From positions 104,001 to 168,000 of the forward strand of contig JABLWY010000001.1 of assembly GCA_013178255.1 (NCBI GenBank): a DNA stretch of 64,000 bases. Direction: 5' to 3'. Source of the stretch: Coprothermobacteraceae bacterium. Lineage in GTDB: Bacteria; Coprothermobacterota; Coprothermobacteria; Coprothermobacterales; Coprothermobacteraceae. The position numbers were made by a program, and so were the translations under genes. Below the pieces are notes generated by a model. It made no database searches, was not told where the DNA came from, and saw nothing but the letters and a program-made list of their open reading frames with translations. Shown here piece by piece: positions 1 through 7,089 of this stretch (positions are counted from its first letter, which is position 1; the number at the start of each line of letters is the position of its first letter).

Positions 1-377
1 TTGAAATAGTCACCTGTTAGGGACATGCCCGAAACGCCCAACACATATATTGCCAAAAGCGTGTAGAAACGGCCCGTTCGGTTTTTCCCAAGCGTGAGTA
101 GGACAGCTAACAGGGCTGCATTCGTCAGCAGGGCAATCAGTGCACCCAACATAGAAACCTGCAACCCTATGCCCGTGGGTGGTGCAAATCCGCCTATAGT
201 TACGGTGAACGTACCTTCATAGTATGCTCTACTTAAATTGGTGGCAAAGACGAGAACATTGAACAGGGCAGTTAAGGAGAGCAGAGCACGCATCACCTTG
301 GCATCGTACTTAGCGGCGCTTGCAAAGAACGCCACAGCCAACGTTATGCCAAAAGCCCACATGGGGTCAATGAACAT
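1..377 (-). CDS. mrpD: Mrp/Mbh antiporter subunit D (MbhH-like), 5' part only
   Basis: The first 125 codons of a membrane protein run off the left edge of the window. Starting at ATG 377 the product begins MFIDPMWAFGITLAVAFF and holds hydrophobic helices separated by a short loop with an APPTGIGLQ segment, as expected for the N-terminus of an NADH-quinone oxidoreductase chain N/M-like subunit (MrpD/MnhD, MbhH in hydrogenases). The start overlaps the end of mrpC by 11 bp and it is the next gene of the same minus-strand operon. Family membership rests on position after mrpC and on hydrophobic character, because the conserved proton-channel helices lie outside the window. Confidence 0.75.
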   Translation of the reverse strand, partial: MFIDPMWAFGITLAVAFFASAAKYDAKVMRALLSLTALFNVLVFATNLSRAYYEGTFTVTIGGFAPPTGIGLQVSMLGALIALLTNAALLAVLLTLGKNRTGRFYTLLAIYVLGVSGMSLTGDYF

Positions 378-687
378 CGAGATCACCACCCTTTGCAGAG
401 CCTGCTCTGAGTGCTAAGGCCGAAGCTAAGCCCACCGATGCCGCACCAATGACTATGGACGTGAGTATGAGCGCTTGAGGGACTGGATCCACAAAGCCAC
501 TGAATTTGGCGCTCTCTTCAAAGATGGGTGCGGTGCCTCCCACCACAAAGCCCACCGCAATGAACAATAAATTGACACCCGCAGTCATTAACTCGATCCC
601 TATGACGATCTTGAACAGGTTCTTCTTGAACATAATGGCGAACAGTCCTAGCCCTATCAAAGTGAAAGCGAACACATAGTAGATCAT
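367..687 (-). CDS. mrpC: Mrp/Mbh antiporter subunit C (MnhC/MbhG/NuoK-like)
   Basis: A 106-residue protein with three predicted membrane helices, similar to NuoK. The GIELMTAGVNLLFIAVG segment around residues 30-46 carries the membrane-buried Glu typical of MrpC/NuoK, and the third helix has the DPVPQALILTSIVIG signature (about residues 67-81) that is nearly diagnostic of MnhC. It should be an integral part of a Na+/H+ antiport module. ATG overlaps the stop of the preceding gene by 4 bp, indicating translational coupling within the operon. Confidence 0.92.
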   Translation of the reverse strand: MIYYVFAFTLIGLGLFAIMFKKNLFKIVIGIELMTAGVNLLFIAVGFVVGGTAPIFEESAKFSGFVDPVPQALILTSIVIGAASVGLASALALRAGSAKGGDLDVH

Positions 688-1367
688 GCTTGGTCACCGC
701 CCTTGTAGAAGTACTTGACGATATCGCTGAGTTCTATGCCCACTTTGAGGCCTATAGCGACATAGATAGGCACAATGATGCCAGCAGAGAGCAGTCTGTA
801 TGGTTGGCCTAAAGGCATAATCTGGCTCAAGAAGCTACCGCTGACTATCAATCCTGCGATTCCCAAACCTGCGAACACCCATCCACTCAATGTCTCAATC
901 CAATAGAGCGCTCTTGGCCTCTGAAATCCCATCACAACTAAGTAGAGGAGCGCTAGCGTAGTGGCAACTACGGCACCTCCCTGGAACCCCCCGCCTGGAG
1001 TCAGATGTCCATGGATGAAAATGTAAGCCCCGAAAACGAGTAGGTAGGGCGCTAGGAAACGAGCACCGTACTCCGTCACAAAACCAGGTCTTGGCCTTTC
1101 TGTGTCGTATCGTTGGGCTAGAAGCATTCCAACGCCTAGGGACGCCAGCAACAACACTGTGACTTCGCCCAAGGTGTCAAACCCCCGATAGGAAACCACG
1201 ACTCCTGTTACCTGGTTGGCAGCTCCGTGGTCCGCCAACCCATTGGATATGTAGTACTTAGCTACTAGATCATTCATCTTATCCGTTCCAAAGCCGAGTT
1301 CGGCGATAGGCAGTAGGAAAAGCGTCACTAGAACAGCTACCACAAAAAAGCCCACCGCGTACTTCAT
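684..1367 (-). CDS. MbhE-MbhF (MrpB) fused antiporter subunit
   Basis: A 227-residue membrane protein joining two modules. The N-terminal ~90 residues contain YRGFDTLGEVTVLLLASLGV, the MbhE-type or MrpA C-terminal element. The C-terminal ~130 residues are MnhB/MrpB, with the motif YIFIHGHLTPGGGFQGGAVV (about 113-132). In Bacillus-type Mrp the first part lies inside MrpA, and in archaeal Mbh it is a separate small gene (mbhE) before mbhF, so this is a fusion of neighbours in the Mbh order. It lies between an MbhD-like gene and mrpC, overlapping both by 4 bp. Confidence 0.85.
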   Translation of the reverse strand: MKYAVGFFVVAVLVTLFLLPIAELGFGTDKMNDLVAKYYISNGLADHGAANQVTGVVVSYRGFDTLGEVTVLLLASLGVGMLLAQRYDTERPRPGFVTEYGARFLAPYLLVFGAYIFIHGHLTPGGGFQGGAVVATTLALLYLVVMGFQRPRALYWIETLSGWVFAGLGIAGLIVSGSFLSQIMPLGQPYRLLSAGIIVPIYVAIGLKVGIELSDIVKYFYKGGDQA

Positions 1368-1615
1368 AACTCCACCTCCTTGCCCGACCGCTTTATGGCG
1401 TAGACAAGGATCATGGTCGAGAGCGCAGCGCCTACAGCAGCCTCAGCCATGGCCACATCAGGAGCTTGCAGTAGAAGGAAGAAGATGCTCACCACTAGTG
1501 ATACATATCCCGCAGCTATAGCCGCACTGAGCAAGTTGCGGCTGGATATGGCATATATGGCAGCAACGAGCCCTGATATGAATAGAGTGACCTCAAAAGC
1601 GAACATGAGCTTCAC
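1364..1615 (-). CDS. MbhD-like subunit (DUF4040)
   Basis: An 83-residue protein with three hydrophobic helices. The stretch LLQAPDVAMAEAAVGAALST (about 48-67) is the DUF4040/MbhD signature also found near the C-terminus of MrpA. It is predicted to line the junction between the antiporter subunits in the membrane. The gene overlaps mrpG by 23 bp and the MbhE-F gene by 4 bp. The annotated start is GTG 1615; the in-frame ATG at 1606 is an alternative that would shorten the protein by three residues. Confidence 0.85.
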   Translation of the reverse strand: MKLMFAFEVTLFISGLVAAIYAISSRNLLSAAIAAGYVSLVVSIFFLLLQAPDVAMAEAAVGAALSTMILVYAIKRSGKEVEL

Positions 1616-1916
1616 CGTCCTTGGTATAGGCCTTGATTCCCAACTTATGAGCTGCCCGAATCAAGGTGCTCGCACCTACTGGGTTTGTGAGTATCATGAG
1701 AAGCGCAAACACTGCAGACTTCAGTATCCAAACGCTGCTCGCGCTCAAATATGCAATACCTAAGCTAATGCCCAACACACCAAACGTGGCAGCTTTTGTG
1801 GCAGTCTGCATACGAGTGTATACGTCAGGCATCCTTACAAGCCCGAGGGCTCCTAGCAGCTGGAAGAACACACCAATCCAGACGAAGGCCCAACCTATCC
1901 ATTCATTCCAACTCAT
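1593..1916 (-). CDS. mrpG: Mrp/Mbh antiporter subunit G (MnhG/MbhC)
   Basis: About 107 residues, three hydrophobic helices, with the family signature LGLVRMPDVYTRMQTATKAATFGV (in pieces, residues 25-48). MnhG is a small subunit of multisubunit Na+/H+ antiporters. I place the start at ATG 1916 rather than the overlapping TTG at 1922 because the GGAG lies 10 nt upstream of the ATG but only 4 nt from the TTG. It follows mrpF without a gap and overlaps the MbhD-like gene. Confidence 0.9.
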   Translation of the reverse strand: MSWNEWIGWAFVWIGVFFQLLGALGLVRMPDVYTRMQTATKAATFGVLGISLGIAYLSASSVWILKSAVFALLMILTNPVGASTLIRAAHKLGIKAYTKDGEAHVRF

Positions 1917-1918
1917 AG

Positions 1919-2170
1919 TCAAGCCTCTCCTCTCTCTTCGAGGAACCGCCCCAGAGCTACCACCGCCGCAAATGAAATGGCAGCGTACACCAAAGCTACG
2001 TCAGCATAAATAAACCTGCCGAAGTGGAAAGCGACCAAAAAGAGAGCGGCAGCAGTTATAGTGGTGGCGATGTCTAGTGCCACCATACGGTCAACTACGG
2101 TCGGCCCCACGATCATTCTAAACACTGCAAGCAGAGCGGCAATGCCCAATAGGCTGATAGCCAACACCAT
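1919..2170 (-). CDS. mrpF: Mrp/Mbh antiporter subunit F (MnhF/MbhB)
   Basis: An 83-residue, three-helix membrane protein with the characteristic RMIVGPTVVDRMVALDIATT stretch (about 18-37) of MnhF/MrpF, followed by a YADVALVYAAISF helix. It overlaps mrpE by one base and mrpG by a few bases, so it belongs to the same cotranscribed unit. MrpF is a structural subunit of the antiporter membrane domain. Confidence 0.92.
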   Translation of the reverse strand: MVLAISLLGIAALLAVFRMIVGPTVVDRMVALDIATTITAAALFLVAFHFGRFIYADVALVYAAISFAAVVALGRFLEERGEA

Positions 2171-2658
2171 TATCCTGTCACCTCTTTCAGAATCCGCTCA
2201 AAGTTGCCACAAATGGCTTCTTTAGCCACCTCCGGCCTCTTGTCAGCCACGTCTATCCAATGGATCGTGTATTCACCGTCTTCATCTACGTCCATGGTTA
2301 TAGTTCCCGGCGTGAGGGTTATAGAGTTTGCCATGATGTACCTTCCGGCCTCAGATTGCAGTTCAGTCTTGAAACTCACGAACCCGGGGTTAATGGGCAA
2401 CGCCGGGTGCAATACGCGGTACGCTACATCCAGATTGGCTTTGACCAGCGCAACCAGGAATGCAGGTATATACTTCACTACAAAACTAATCACACCTCTT
2501 GCTGAGAACCTCTTTATGTCAGGTCTATTCCAAATGGATGCAACGACAGCCGACACCAGCACTCCAGTGAGGATCTCTTGGAAAGCCGTCGTACCTGTAA
2601 GGCCAACCCATAAGGCCAAGGAAGTAATGAAAACCCAGGCCCAACCAATCATTCGCAC
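2170..2658 (-). CDS. mrpE: Mrp/Mbh antiporter subunit E (MnhE/MbhA)
   Basis: A 162-residue protein with an N-terminal pair of helices and a soluble C-terminus. The segments FLVALVKANLDVAYRVL and ANSITLTPGTITMDVDEDG (about 115-133) are diagnostic of MnhE. It is the first gene of the operon and its ATG is preceded by GGAGG at a normal distance. The order E-F-G-(MbhD)-(MbhE-F)-C-D is that of archaeal and thermophile mbh/mbx clusters rather than the Bacillus mrpABCDEFG order, which suggests that hydrogenase-like or Mbx-like subunits could follow to the left of the window. Confidence 0.92.
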   Translation of the reverse strand: MRMIGWAWVFITSLALWVGLTGTTAFQEILTGVLVSAVVASIWNRPDIKRFSARGVISFVVKYIPAFLVALVKANLDVAYRVLHPALPINPGFVSFKTELQSEAGRYIMANSITLTPGTITMDVDEDGEYTIHWIDVADKRPEVAKEAICGNFERILKEVTG

Positions 2659-2760
2659 CGCCTCCTATACCTATACCTGGTAATGGTTTACTCAGGCGTC
2701 GTATAAGAACAATTCTACAATAACCCCTTTGTTCAGTATGATAACGCTTGAAACAAACAA

Positions 2761-2780
2761 GGGCACCCTTCAGGGTGCCC
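2761..2780 (-). terminator. Rho-independent terminator after the DUF2892 gene
   Basis: GGGCACCC-TTCA-GGGTGCCC is a perfect 8-bp stem. On the minus strand it is followed by TTGTTTGTTTC, a U-rich run, so it terminates transcription from the small gene at 2832-3026 before the mrp operon. Confidence 0.85.
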
Positions 2781-2831
2781 TCGCAAACAGACCTTTGCAA
2801 CGCAGAGCAGACGTACAGCGAAGCTTAAAGA

Positions 2832-3026
2832 CTAAAGGGTCGAGATATTCAGCAATGTGTAGATGAAGCAGTACCTTGTTACTGCCGTCAACAAGAGAAT
2901 AGTTCCTAAGATAGACATGATAAGTTTGGGTCCTTTCTTCAACTGCACCTTGAACGCGATCCCCCAGTGAATCATCAACCATCCCAAGGCCAGTCTGATA
3001 AGAGCATCCAATAGCCCGACGTTCAT
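2832..3026 (-). CDS. YgaP-like small membrane protein (DUF2892)
   Basis: A 64-residue protein starting MNVGLLDALIRLALGWLM, with a second helix ILGTILLLTAVTRYCFIYTLL. The N-V-G-x-L-D-x-x-I-R-x-x-L-G start and the R-x-C-x-x-Y-x-L-L end match DUF2892, the membrane domain also found at the C-terminus of the rhodanese YgaP. I chose ATG 3026 because GGAGGTG sits 9 nt upstream; a longer in-frame start at 3044 would overlap this site. The function is not established for the free-standing form. It stands alone with its own terminator. Confidence 0.8.
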   Translation of the reverse strand: MNVGLLDALIRLALGWLMIHWGIAFKVQLKKGPKLIMSILGTILLLTAVTRYCFIYTLLNISTL

Positions 3027-3145
3027 ATCTTCCACCTCCCACACGCTTTTTACCCTTAACCGCAGCCTCTTTATCCATCAAACAGCCCAGTAATTAACCC
3101 ACACGCACCAAAGAGTCTAGAATCTAGTCGAGGGAGGTAATAGCG

Positions 3146-4315
3146 TTGGACAAGAGCTTCTTCGACCAAGTTCCTAATCGCCGAGGGACGAATTCTGTGA
3201 AGTGGGACGGTTTGGAAGCTTTCTTTGGCGTGGGCGATGCTTTACCCATGTGGGTCGCAGACATGGACTTCAGGTGCCCTCCGGAGGTGACTGAAGCTGT
3301 CGCCAAGCGCGCAGACCACGGTATCTATGGTTATGCCTACAAGGATGATGAATACTACGAGGCAGTAATTGAGTGGTGGAGCAAGAGGCACAGTTGGAGC
3401 ATAGCTCCACAGTGGATACTCACTTCACCAGGCACGATTTCCGCTTTGGCAGTAGCCATCGAAACATTTACCAAGCCCGGTGATGGAGTGATCATTCAGC
3501 CACCCGTATACCCACCGTTCGAAAGGACCATAAGACTCATGGAGAGGCAGCCGGTCTACAACAAGCTTGAAAACAGAGACGGCAAGTACGCGATCGATCT
3601 AGAGGGCTTGGAACATGCTTTAAGGGCTGGAGCAAGAATGCTCGTGCTTTGCAGTCCCCACAATCCAGTGGGCCGAGTGTGGACAGAAGAGGAGTTACAA
3701 GCGTTGGCAGGTGTACTCGAGCGTTTTAACGTGCTGGTGTTCGACGACGAGCTCCACGCTGACATAGTATATGCTCCAAACAAACATGCTCCGCTCTTGA
3801 AGGTTGCCCCACAACTCAGTGACCGTACCATAGTCGCTACATCTGTGAGCAAGACGTTCAATTTAGCAGGCTTAGAGAATACGAACCTCGTAATAGTTGA
3901 CGATAGCCTCAGACAACGAATGTCAAACGCCCTAATGGCTCACGCTATGTACCGCACCAACTTGTTTGCCATAGTAGCCACCAAGGCTGCCTACAAGCAT
4001 GGAGAGGCTTGGCTTGATACTCTTCTTAGCTATCTGAGCGAAAACCTAGACGTCATGAGAGCATACTTCTCAGCGAACCTGCCAGAGTTGAAGTGGGTAG
4101 AACCTGAGGGAACGTATTTGGCCTGGCTAAGCGTCAAGGACCTTGGGTTCAACAGCACGGAGGCCTTCAAAAGAGTCTTACACGAGGGCCACGTTGCCGT
4201 ACAAGACGGGAAGGATTTTGGGCCTGGAGGAGAATGGTTTCTACGCCTTAATTTCGCCACGCCCCGTGAACTGCTAGTTGAAGCCCTGCACCGCATCGCC
4301 AGATCTCTGAAATAA
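3146..4315 (+). CDS. patB: PatB/MalY-type PLP-dependent C-S lyase (cystathionine beta-lyase)
   Basis: A 389-residue class I/II fold aminotransferase-family protein. Features include the N-terminal LPMWVADMDFRCPPEV typical of MalY/PatB, a CSPHNPVGRVW loop, the FDDELHADIVY aspartate region and the Schiff-base lysine K236 in SVSKTFNLAG. The family cleaves cystathionine or cysteine to a thiol or sulfide, pyruvate and ammonia. The start is TTG 3146, with GGGAGGTAA just upstream. It is followed by a bidirectional terminator and then by a convergent sulfur-relay operon, so both units may serve sulfur metabolism, though this is only a positional hint. Confidence 0.88.
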   Translation: MDKSFFDQVPNRRGTNSVKWDGLEAFFGVGDALPMWVADMDFRCPPEVTEAVAKRADHGIYGYAYKDDEYYEAVIEWWSKRHSWSIAPQWILTSPGTISALAVAIETFTKPGDGVIIQPPVYPPFERTIRLMERQPVYNKLENRDGKYAIDLEGLEHALRAGARMLVLCSPHNPVGRVWTEEELQALAGVLERFNVLVFDDELHADIVYAPNKHAPLLKVAPQLSDRTIVATSVSKTFNLAGLENTNLVIVDDSLRQRMSNALMAHAMYRTNLFAIVATKAAYKHGEAWLDTLLSYLSENLDVMRAYFSANLPELKWVEPEGTYLAWLSVKDLGFNSTEAFKRVLHEGHVAVQDGKDFGPGGEWFLRLNFATPRELLVEALHRIARSLK

Positions 4316-4319
4316 GAAG

Positions 4320-4337
4320 GGGGAGCCGAGGCTCCCC
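4320..4337. terminator. Bidirectional terminator between patB and the sulfur operon
   Basis: GGGGAGCC-GA-GGCTCCCC with flanking pyrimidine runs on both strands lies between two convergent genes. A nearly identical hairpin occurs at 52949-52967. Confidence 0.8.
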
Positions 4338-4353
4338 TCTACCACTCCGATTC

Positions 4354-4641
4354 TCAGCTGATTATTTTGGGGTTCTTCTCTATCAAGTCGACTATGCCGC
4401 CGTAATCTAACTTCTCGAACGAAACCTTGTCAGGGTCGTAACCTCGGGCGACTAGGTCTTCGACGCTCACAAACACGTTGACTCCCCGGCTTTTCAACTG
4501 TCCCAACATCTGAGGCTCTGTAATGGCGTACAGTACCCCATCCTGTATGAGCAGAAGGTCATCGCCATCGGCGGCAGCATCAAACAGTTGTGAGTTCAAC
4601 ATTCTTCGCTGCGCACTGTGTTTAACGATTATCAGGGACAC
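4354..4641 (-). CDS. DsrH/TusB-like sulfur-relay subunit
   Basis: A 95-residue protein, VSLIIVKHSAQRRMLNS..., with LLLIQDGVLYAI in the middle, matching the small DsrH/TusB fold (third subunit of the DsrEFH/TusBCD hexamer). I place the start at GTG 4641, eight bases after GGAGGG. No cysteine is present, as is common in subunits lacking the catalytic thiol. It is the last gene of tusA-yeeE-dsrE-dsrF-dsrH and lies 14 bp after dsrF. Confidence 0.75.
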   Translation of the reverse strand: MSLIIVKHSAQRRMLNSQLFDAAADGDDLLLIQDGVLYAITEPQMLGQLKSRGVNVFVSVEDLVARGYDPDKVSFEKLDYGGIVDLIEKNPKIIS

Positions 4642-4655
4642 TTCTACCACCCTCC

Positions 4656-5015
4656 TCACAACCAAAGCACGAAGTCGTATTCGTGCAACAGCTTTCCTAC
4701 TTCAGCGTCGCTTATTAGTTCTGCGTGCCACCTAGGGTCTACATCGTTCTCGCTGAGGCCGCGCCATTCGAGGCAGTCTTTATTGACGTATACTTTCGTA
4801 CCGTAACGCTCTAAGTACCTGAATACAGTGCTCAGTGGTAGCAATCCAATGCGCTCTGGCCGTAGGTTCTTGTTGACAGTTATCACTGCGTCGCGTGTCA
4901 ACAACACCGCTGGTTCCAAGTCCTCAGCATACATGCCGAAGATGCACCTGAAGGCCTCGTTGACCCAAATGGAGCCCACTGGTGCTTGGTACACTGCAAA
5001 GAGAACTTTCCTCAT
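4656..5015 (-). CDS. DsrF/TusC-like sulfur-relay subunit
   Basis: A 119-residue protein starting MRKVLFAVYQAPVGSIWVNE, with VYVNKDCLEWRGLSENDV near residues 74-91. This resembles DsrF/TusC of the DsrEFH complex that passes persulfide sulfur between carriers. ATG 5015 is preceded by GGAGG; longer in-frame starts upstream would be poorly placed. The neighbouring dsrE and dsrH support the assignment. Confidence 0.78.
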   Translation of the reverse strand: MRKVLFAVYQAPVGSIWVNEAFRCIFGMYAEDLEPAVLLTRDAVITVNKNLRPERIGLLPLSTVFRYLERYGTKVYVNKDCLEWRGLSENDVDPRWHAELISDAEVGKLLHEYDFVLWL

Positions 5016-5028
5016 ACCTCCACCACCC

Positions 5029-5382
5029 CTAAACGGCGAAACTGACAAAGCGGTCGCAGTGGGCAAGCAACGAAGCCAATTCAGGAACGCCGCTTAGCAT
5101 TGAACCTGGCACCGCATCTTCGATGTTCAGCCCTCTGTACTCGAAGCATAATCCGCAAATGTGTATGTCGACACCCTTTTCCGCTAATCCTCTGAGCATG
5201 TCAGCAATGTTGCGGTCCATCTTGATAGGTTTCACCTTCGTATTCACTGCTAGGACCGAATCGGCGAACAAGAATATCGATACTTTATGGCCCTTCTCCA
5301 CCGCGGCTTGAGCAAGTTTTATAGCTGTATCCATGTCTTGGTAACTGTACGGTGGGTTGATCACCTGCAATGCCAAGTGCAA
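5029..5382 (-). CDS. DsrE/TusD-like sulfur-relay subunit
   Basis: A 117-residue protein of the DsrE fold: an N-terminal ALQVINPPYSYQDMDTAIKLA strand-helix, VSIFLFADSVL, and HICGLCFEYRGL with two cysteines in the region of the catalytic persulfide cysteine of DsrE/TusD. I choose TTG 5382 as start, because GGAAGGGGG lies just upstream at the very end of yeeE and the stop of yeeE precedes it by two bases. The product is expected to receive sulfur from the TusA-like protein encoded two genes upstream. Confidence 0.78.
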   Translation of the reverse strand: MHLALQVINPPYSYQDMDTAIKLAQAAVEKGHKVSIFLFADSVLAVNTKVKPIKMDRNIADMLRGLAEKGVDIHICGLCFEYRGLNIEDAVPGSMLSGVPELASLLAHCDRFVSFAV

Positions 5383-5384
5383 GA

Positions 5385-6389
5385 TTATACCCCCTTCCGG
5401 CCGTAAAGCCACCAGAACATGAACCAGTTACCTGCGATGAAGAAAATCGCAGCGACGATGGAGCTCAACGCCAAGTGTGGTAAACCGGAAAGCAAGTGAC
5501 CTACGTTGCATCCACCAGCAACGCCAGCTCCCCATCCCATGAAGATGCCGCCCACTATGGCGTACACGTAAGATTTGGGGTCTCTAGGGAATCTTATCTT
5601 GAATTCTCTGTATATTAGGGCCGCCAGGAACGCGCCAACTATGACGCCAAACACCTCGAGGCCCATCCAACTGTAAGCGTTCTCGGTAACAGTTGCTTGG
5701 AACAAATTTATCCAACCACCTGTGATACCAAGGGCGTACTTCTGCTGCGACCAGTAGCCGAGCATGCCCACCAAGCCCAACAACAACCCGCCGACTGTCC
5801 AATGCATGGGCGCCTTCCTCGTGGTGGTCTTGGTCAGGAACAAGTAGGCTAGAATTAGCACAGTAAACACTATCGCTACAACCCAGGGATCCAGCCCTAG
5901 CCAATTTGCTATGGTTGGAGCCACTTTGCCCTCTTTGGCAGCATAGACACCAGGATTTGACATGGATACGGTGATGGGCTTTCCGAACCAGTTGAGCATG
6001 AATTTGAGTTTGCCGGCCCGTACTGCTCCGGCCGAAAGAGCAAAGAACGTTGCAGCGATTATGGAAACTACGTTGCCTTCGCCTATACGATAGGTCACAC
6101 CGCTAGCACAACCACCCGCTAGGACCATGCCCATCCCAAAGAAGAAGCCACCCACAATCTGAGCAGCAGGGATAAATGCAAGTGGACTTAGCTTTATTAG
6201 CCCAAGCGATGCCAAGAGCTGAAAACCTACCGTTTGGACAGCAATAGCCATCAAACCTTGTTTCCATAGCCAATTGTCCTTGGCGAATCGAATGTCGCGA
6301 ATGGCTGAATTGAAGCACATTCTGCTTCTTTGCAGAACAAAGCCGAAAAGCACACCAACTATGAAACCGCCCAACAATGTCTCTTTCAT
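5385..6389 (-). CDS. YeeE/YedE family thiosulfate (sulfur compound) transporter
   Basis: A 334-residue membrane protein with about nine helices and the conserved motifs of YeeE/YedE proteins: QRSRMCFNSAIRD near residue 25, GGCASGVTYRIGEGN near 95, and GGCNVGHLLSGLP near 295. In the characterised member TsuA the conserved cysteines guide thiosulfate through the pore. Genomic linkage to tusA, as in many yeeE-yeeD pairs, supports uptake of thiosulfate or a related sulfane compound. The start ATG 6389 follows AAGGGGG. Confidence 0.88.
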   Translation of the reverse strand: MKETLLGGFIVGVLFGFVLQRSRMCFNSAIRDIRFAKDNWLWKQGLMAIAVQTVGFQLLASLGLIKLSPLAFIPAAQIVGGFFFGMGMVLAGGCASGVTYRIGEGNVVSIIAATFFALSAGAVRAGKLKFMLNWFGKPITVSMSNPGVYAAKEGKVAPTIANWLGLDPWVVAIVFTVLILAYLFLTKTTTRKAPMHWTVGGLLLGLVGMLGYWSQQKYALGITGGWINLFQATVTENAYSWMGLEVFGVIVGAFLAALIYREFKIRFPRDPKSYVYAIVGGIFMGWGAGVAGGCNVGHLLSGLPHLALSSIVAAIFFIAGNWFMFWWLYGRKGV

Positions 6390-6427
6390 AGGGACTACCC
6401 CCTTCCTACAATGAGAAGGCTAAGCAC

Positions 6428-6667
6428 TCACAGCTTCCTGAGAATGATGCGCCACTCGCTGGGCCCAATCTCTTCAATGGCAACGACTTCTGCACCTTCC
6501 TGCGGTGCATTGGCAGGGATACGCTCTTTGGACAGCGGGTAGTCAATCAGTACTTCTAAGGTTTCACCGGGTTTCATGGTCTTGAGCTTCCTACGCGTCT
6601 CCACATCTGGCACTGGACAAACTTCGCCCCTCACGTCCAACGTGTAATCAGGCTTAATCTCAGCCAT
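6428..6667 (-). CDS. TusA/SirA/YeeD-like sulfur carrier protein
   Basis: A 79-residue TusA-family protein. The signature LDVRGEVCPVPDVETRRKL places the persulfide-carrying cysteine at residue 17, followed by the usual MKPGETLEVLIDYP strand. ATG 6667 is preceded by GGGAGGTG. It heads the operon tusA-yeeE-dsrEFH, so sulfur taken up by the YeeE pore would be carried on this cysteine and handed to DsrEFH. The final acceptor (tRNA thiolation, or a sulfur-oxidising or reducing enzyme) is not in the window. Confidence 0.88.
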   Translation of the reverse strand: MAEIKPDYTLDVRGEVCPVPDVETRRKLKTMKPGETLEVLIDYPLSKERIPANAPQEGAEVVAIEEIGPSEWRIILRKL

Positions 6668-6835
6668 GATTATCACCTCCCGTGAATATGGTAAATAGGG
6701 CACGATAAAGTGATAATACCCTTGTGGGGTATAGTACCTCAGTGCCGAGCTACCAACCTTTGACCATGTCCAATGTGGAATCGGGAACTGGATCGTTCCA
6801 TAAACCGGTTGAGGAACTTCTTTTGGTAAGAGTCG

Positions 6836-6864
6836 TTGCTTTAGGTATACATTTGTATTATAAT
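6836..6864 (+). promoter_or_regulatory. Sigma-70-type promoter giving a leaderless transcript
   Basis: TTGCTT (6836-6841), 17 bp, then a perfect TATAAT (6859-6864), six bases before ATG 6871. The expected transcription start coincides with the start codon and there is no Shine-Dalgarno site. Confidence 0.8.
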
Positions 6865-6870
6865 GTCGCT

Positions 6871-7089
6871 ATGACGGTAATGGTGCTGTACCAAGGTAGT
6901 GAGTTTAGGCCACTCGCTTTCAAGGACGGAGAACACTGGAAAAAGGTTAAGTCCGTAACGCAAAAGTGGACTGAACCACAAGGCCACCGCCTTTTATACC
7001 ATTTCGTCATAGTGACTGAAGACCACCAGATATGGGAAATGGTCTACCTGCAACCTGATGGTTACTGGAAAGGTTGGTGGAGCGCGTGA
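6871..7089 (+). CDS. Small protein cotranscribed with DNA polymerase IV (possibly DUF6504-like)
   Basis: A 72-residue protein: MTVMVLYQGSEFRPLAFKDG..., then W-x-x-V-K-S-V-x-x-K-W and a WEMVYLQPDGYWKGWW end. The alternation of aromatic and basic residues recalls small proteins or domains placed next to Y-family polymerases and ImuB (DUF6504-like), but I cannot confirm this. Its ATG lies exactly at the predicted transcription start. The stop overlaps the GTG of dinB (GTGA), so translation is probably coupled. Confidence 0.65.
   Translation: MTVMVLYQGSEFRPLAFKDGEHWKKVKSVTQKWTEPQGHRLLYHFVIVTEDHQIWEMVYLQPDGYWKGWWSA

Noticed and set aside
2525..3081. 91- and 103-codon minus-strand frames overlapping mrpE and the DUF2892 gene
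   Set aside because: They are shifted frames of real genes and cross the terminator.
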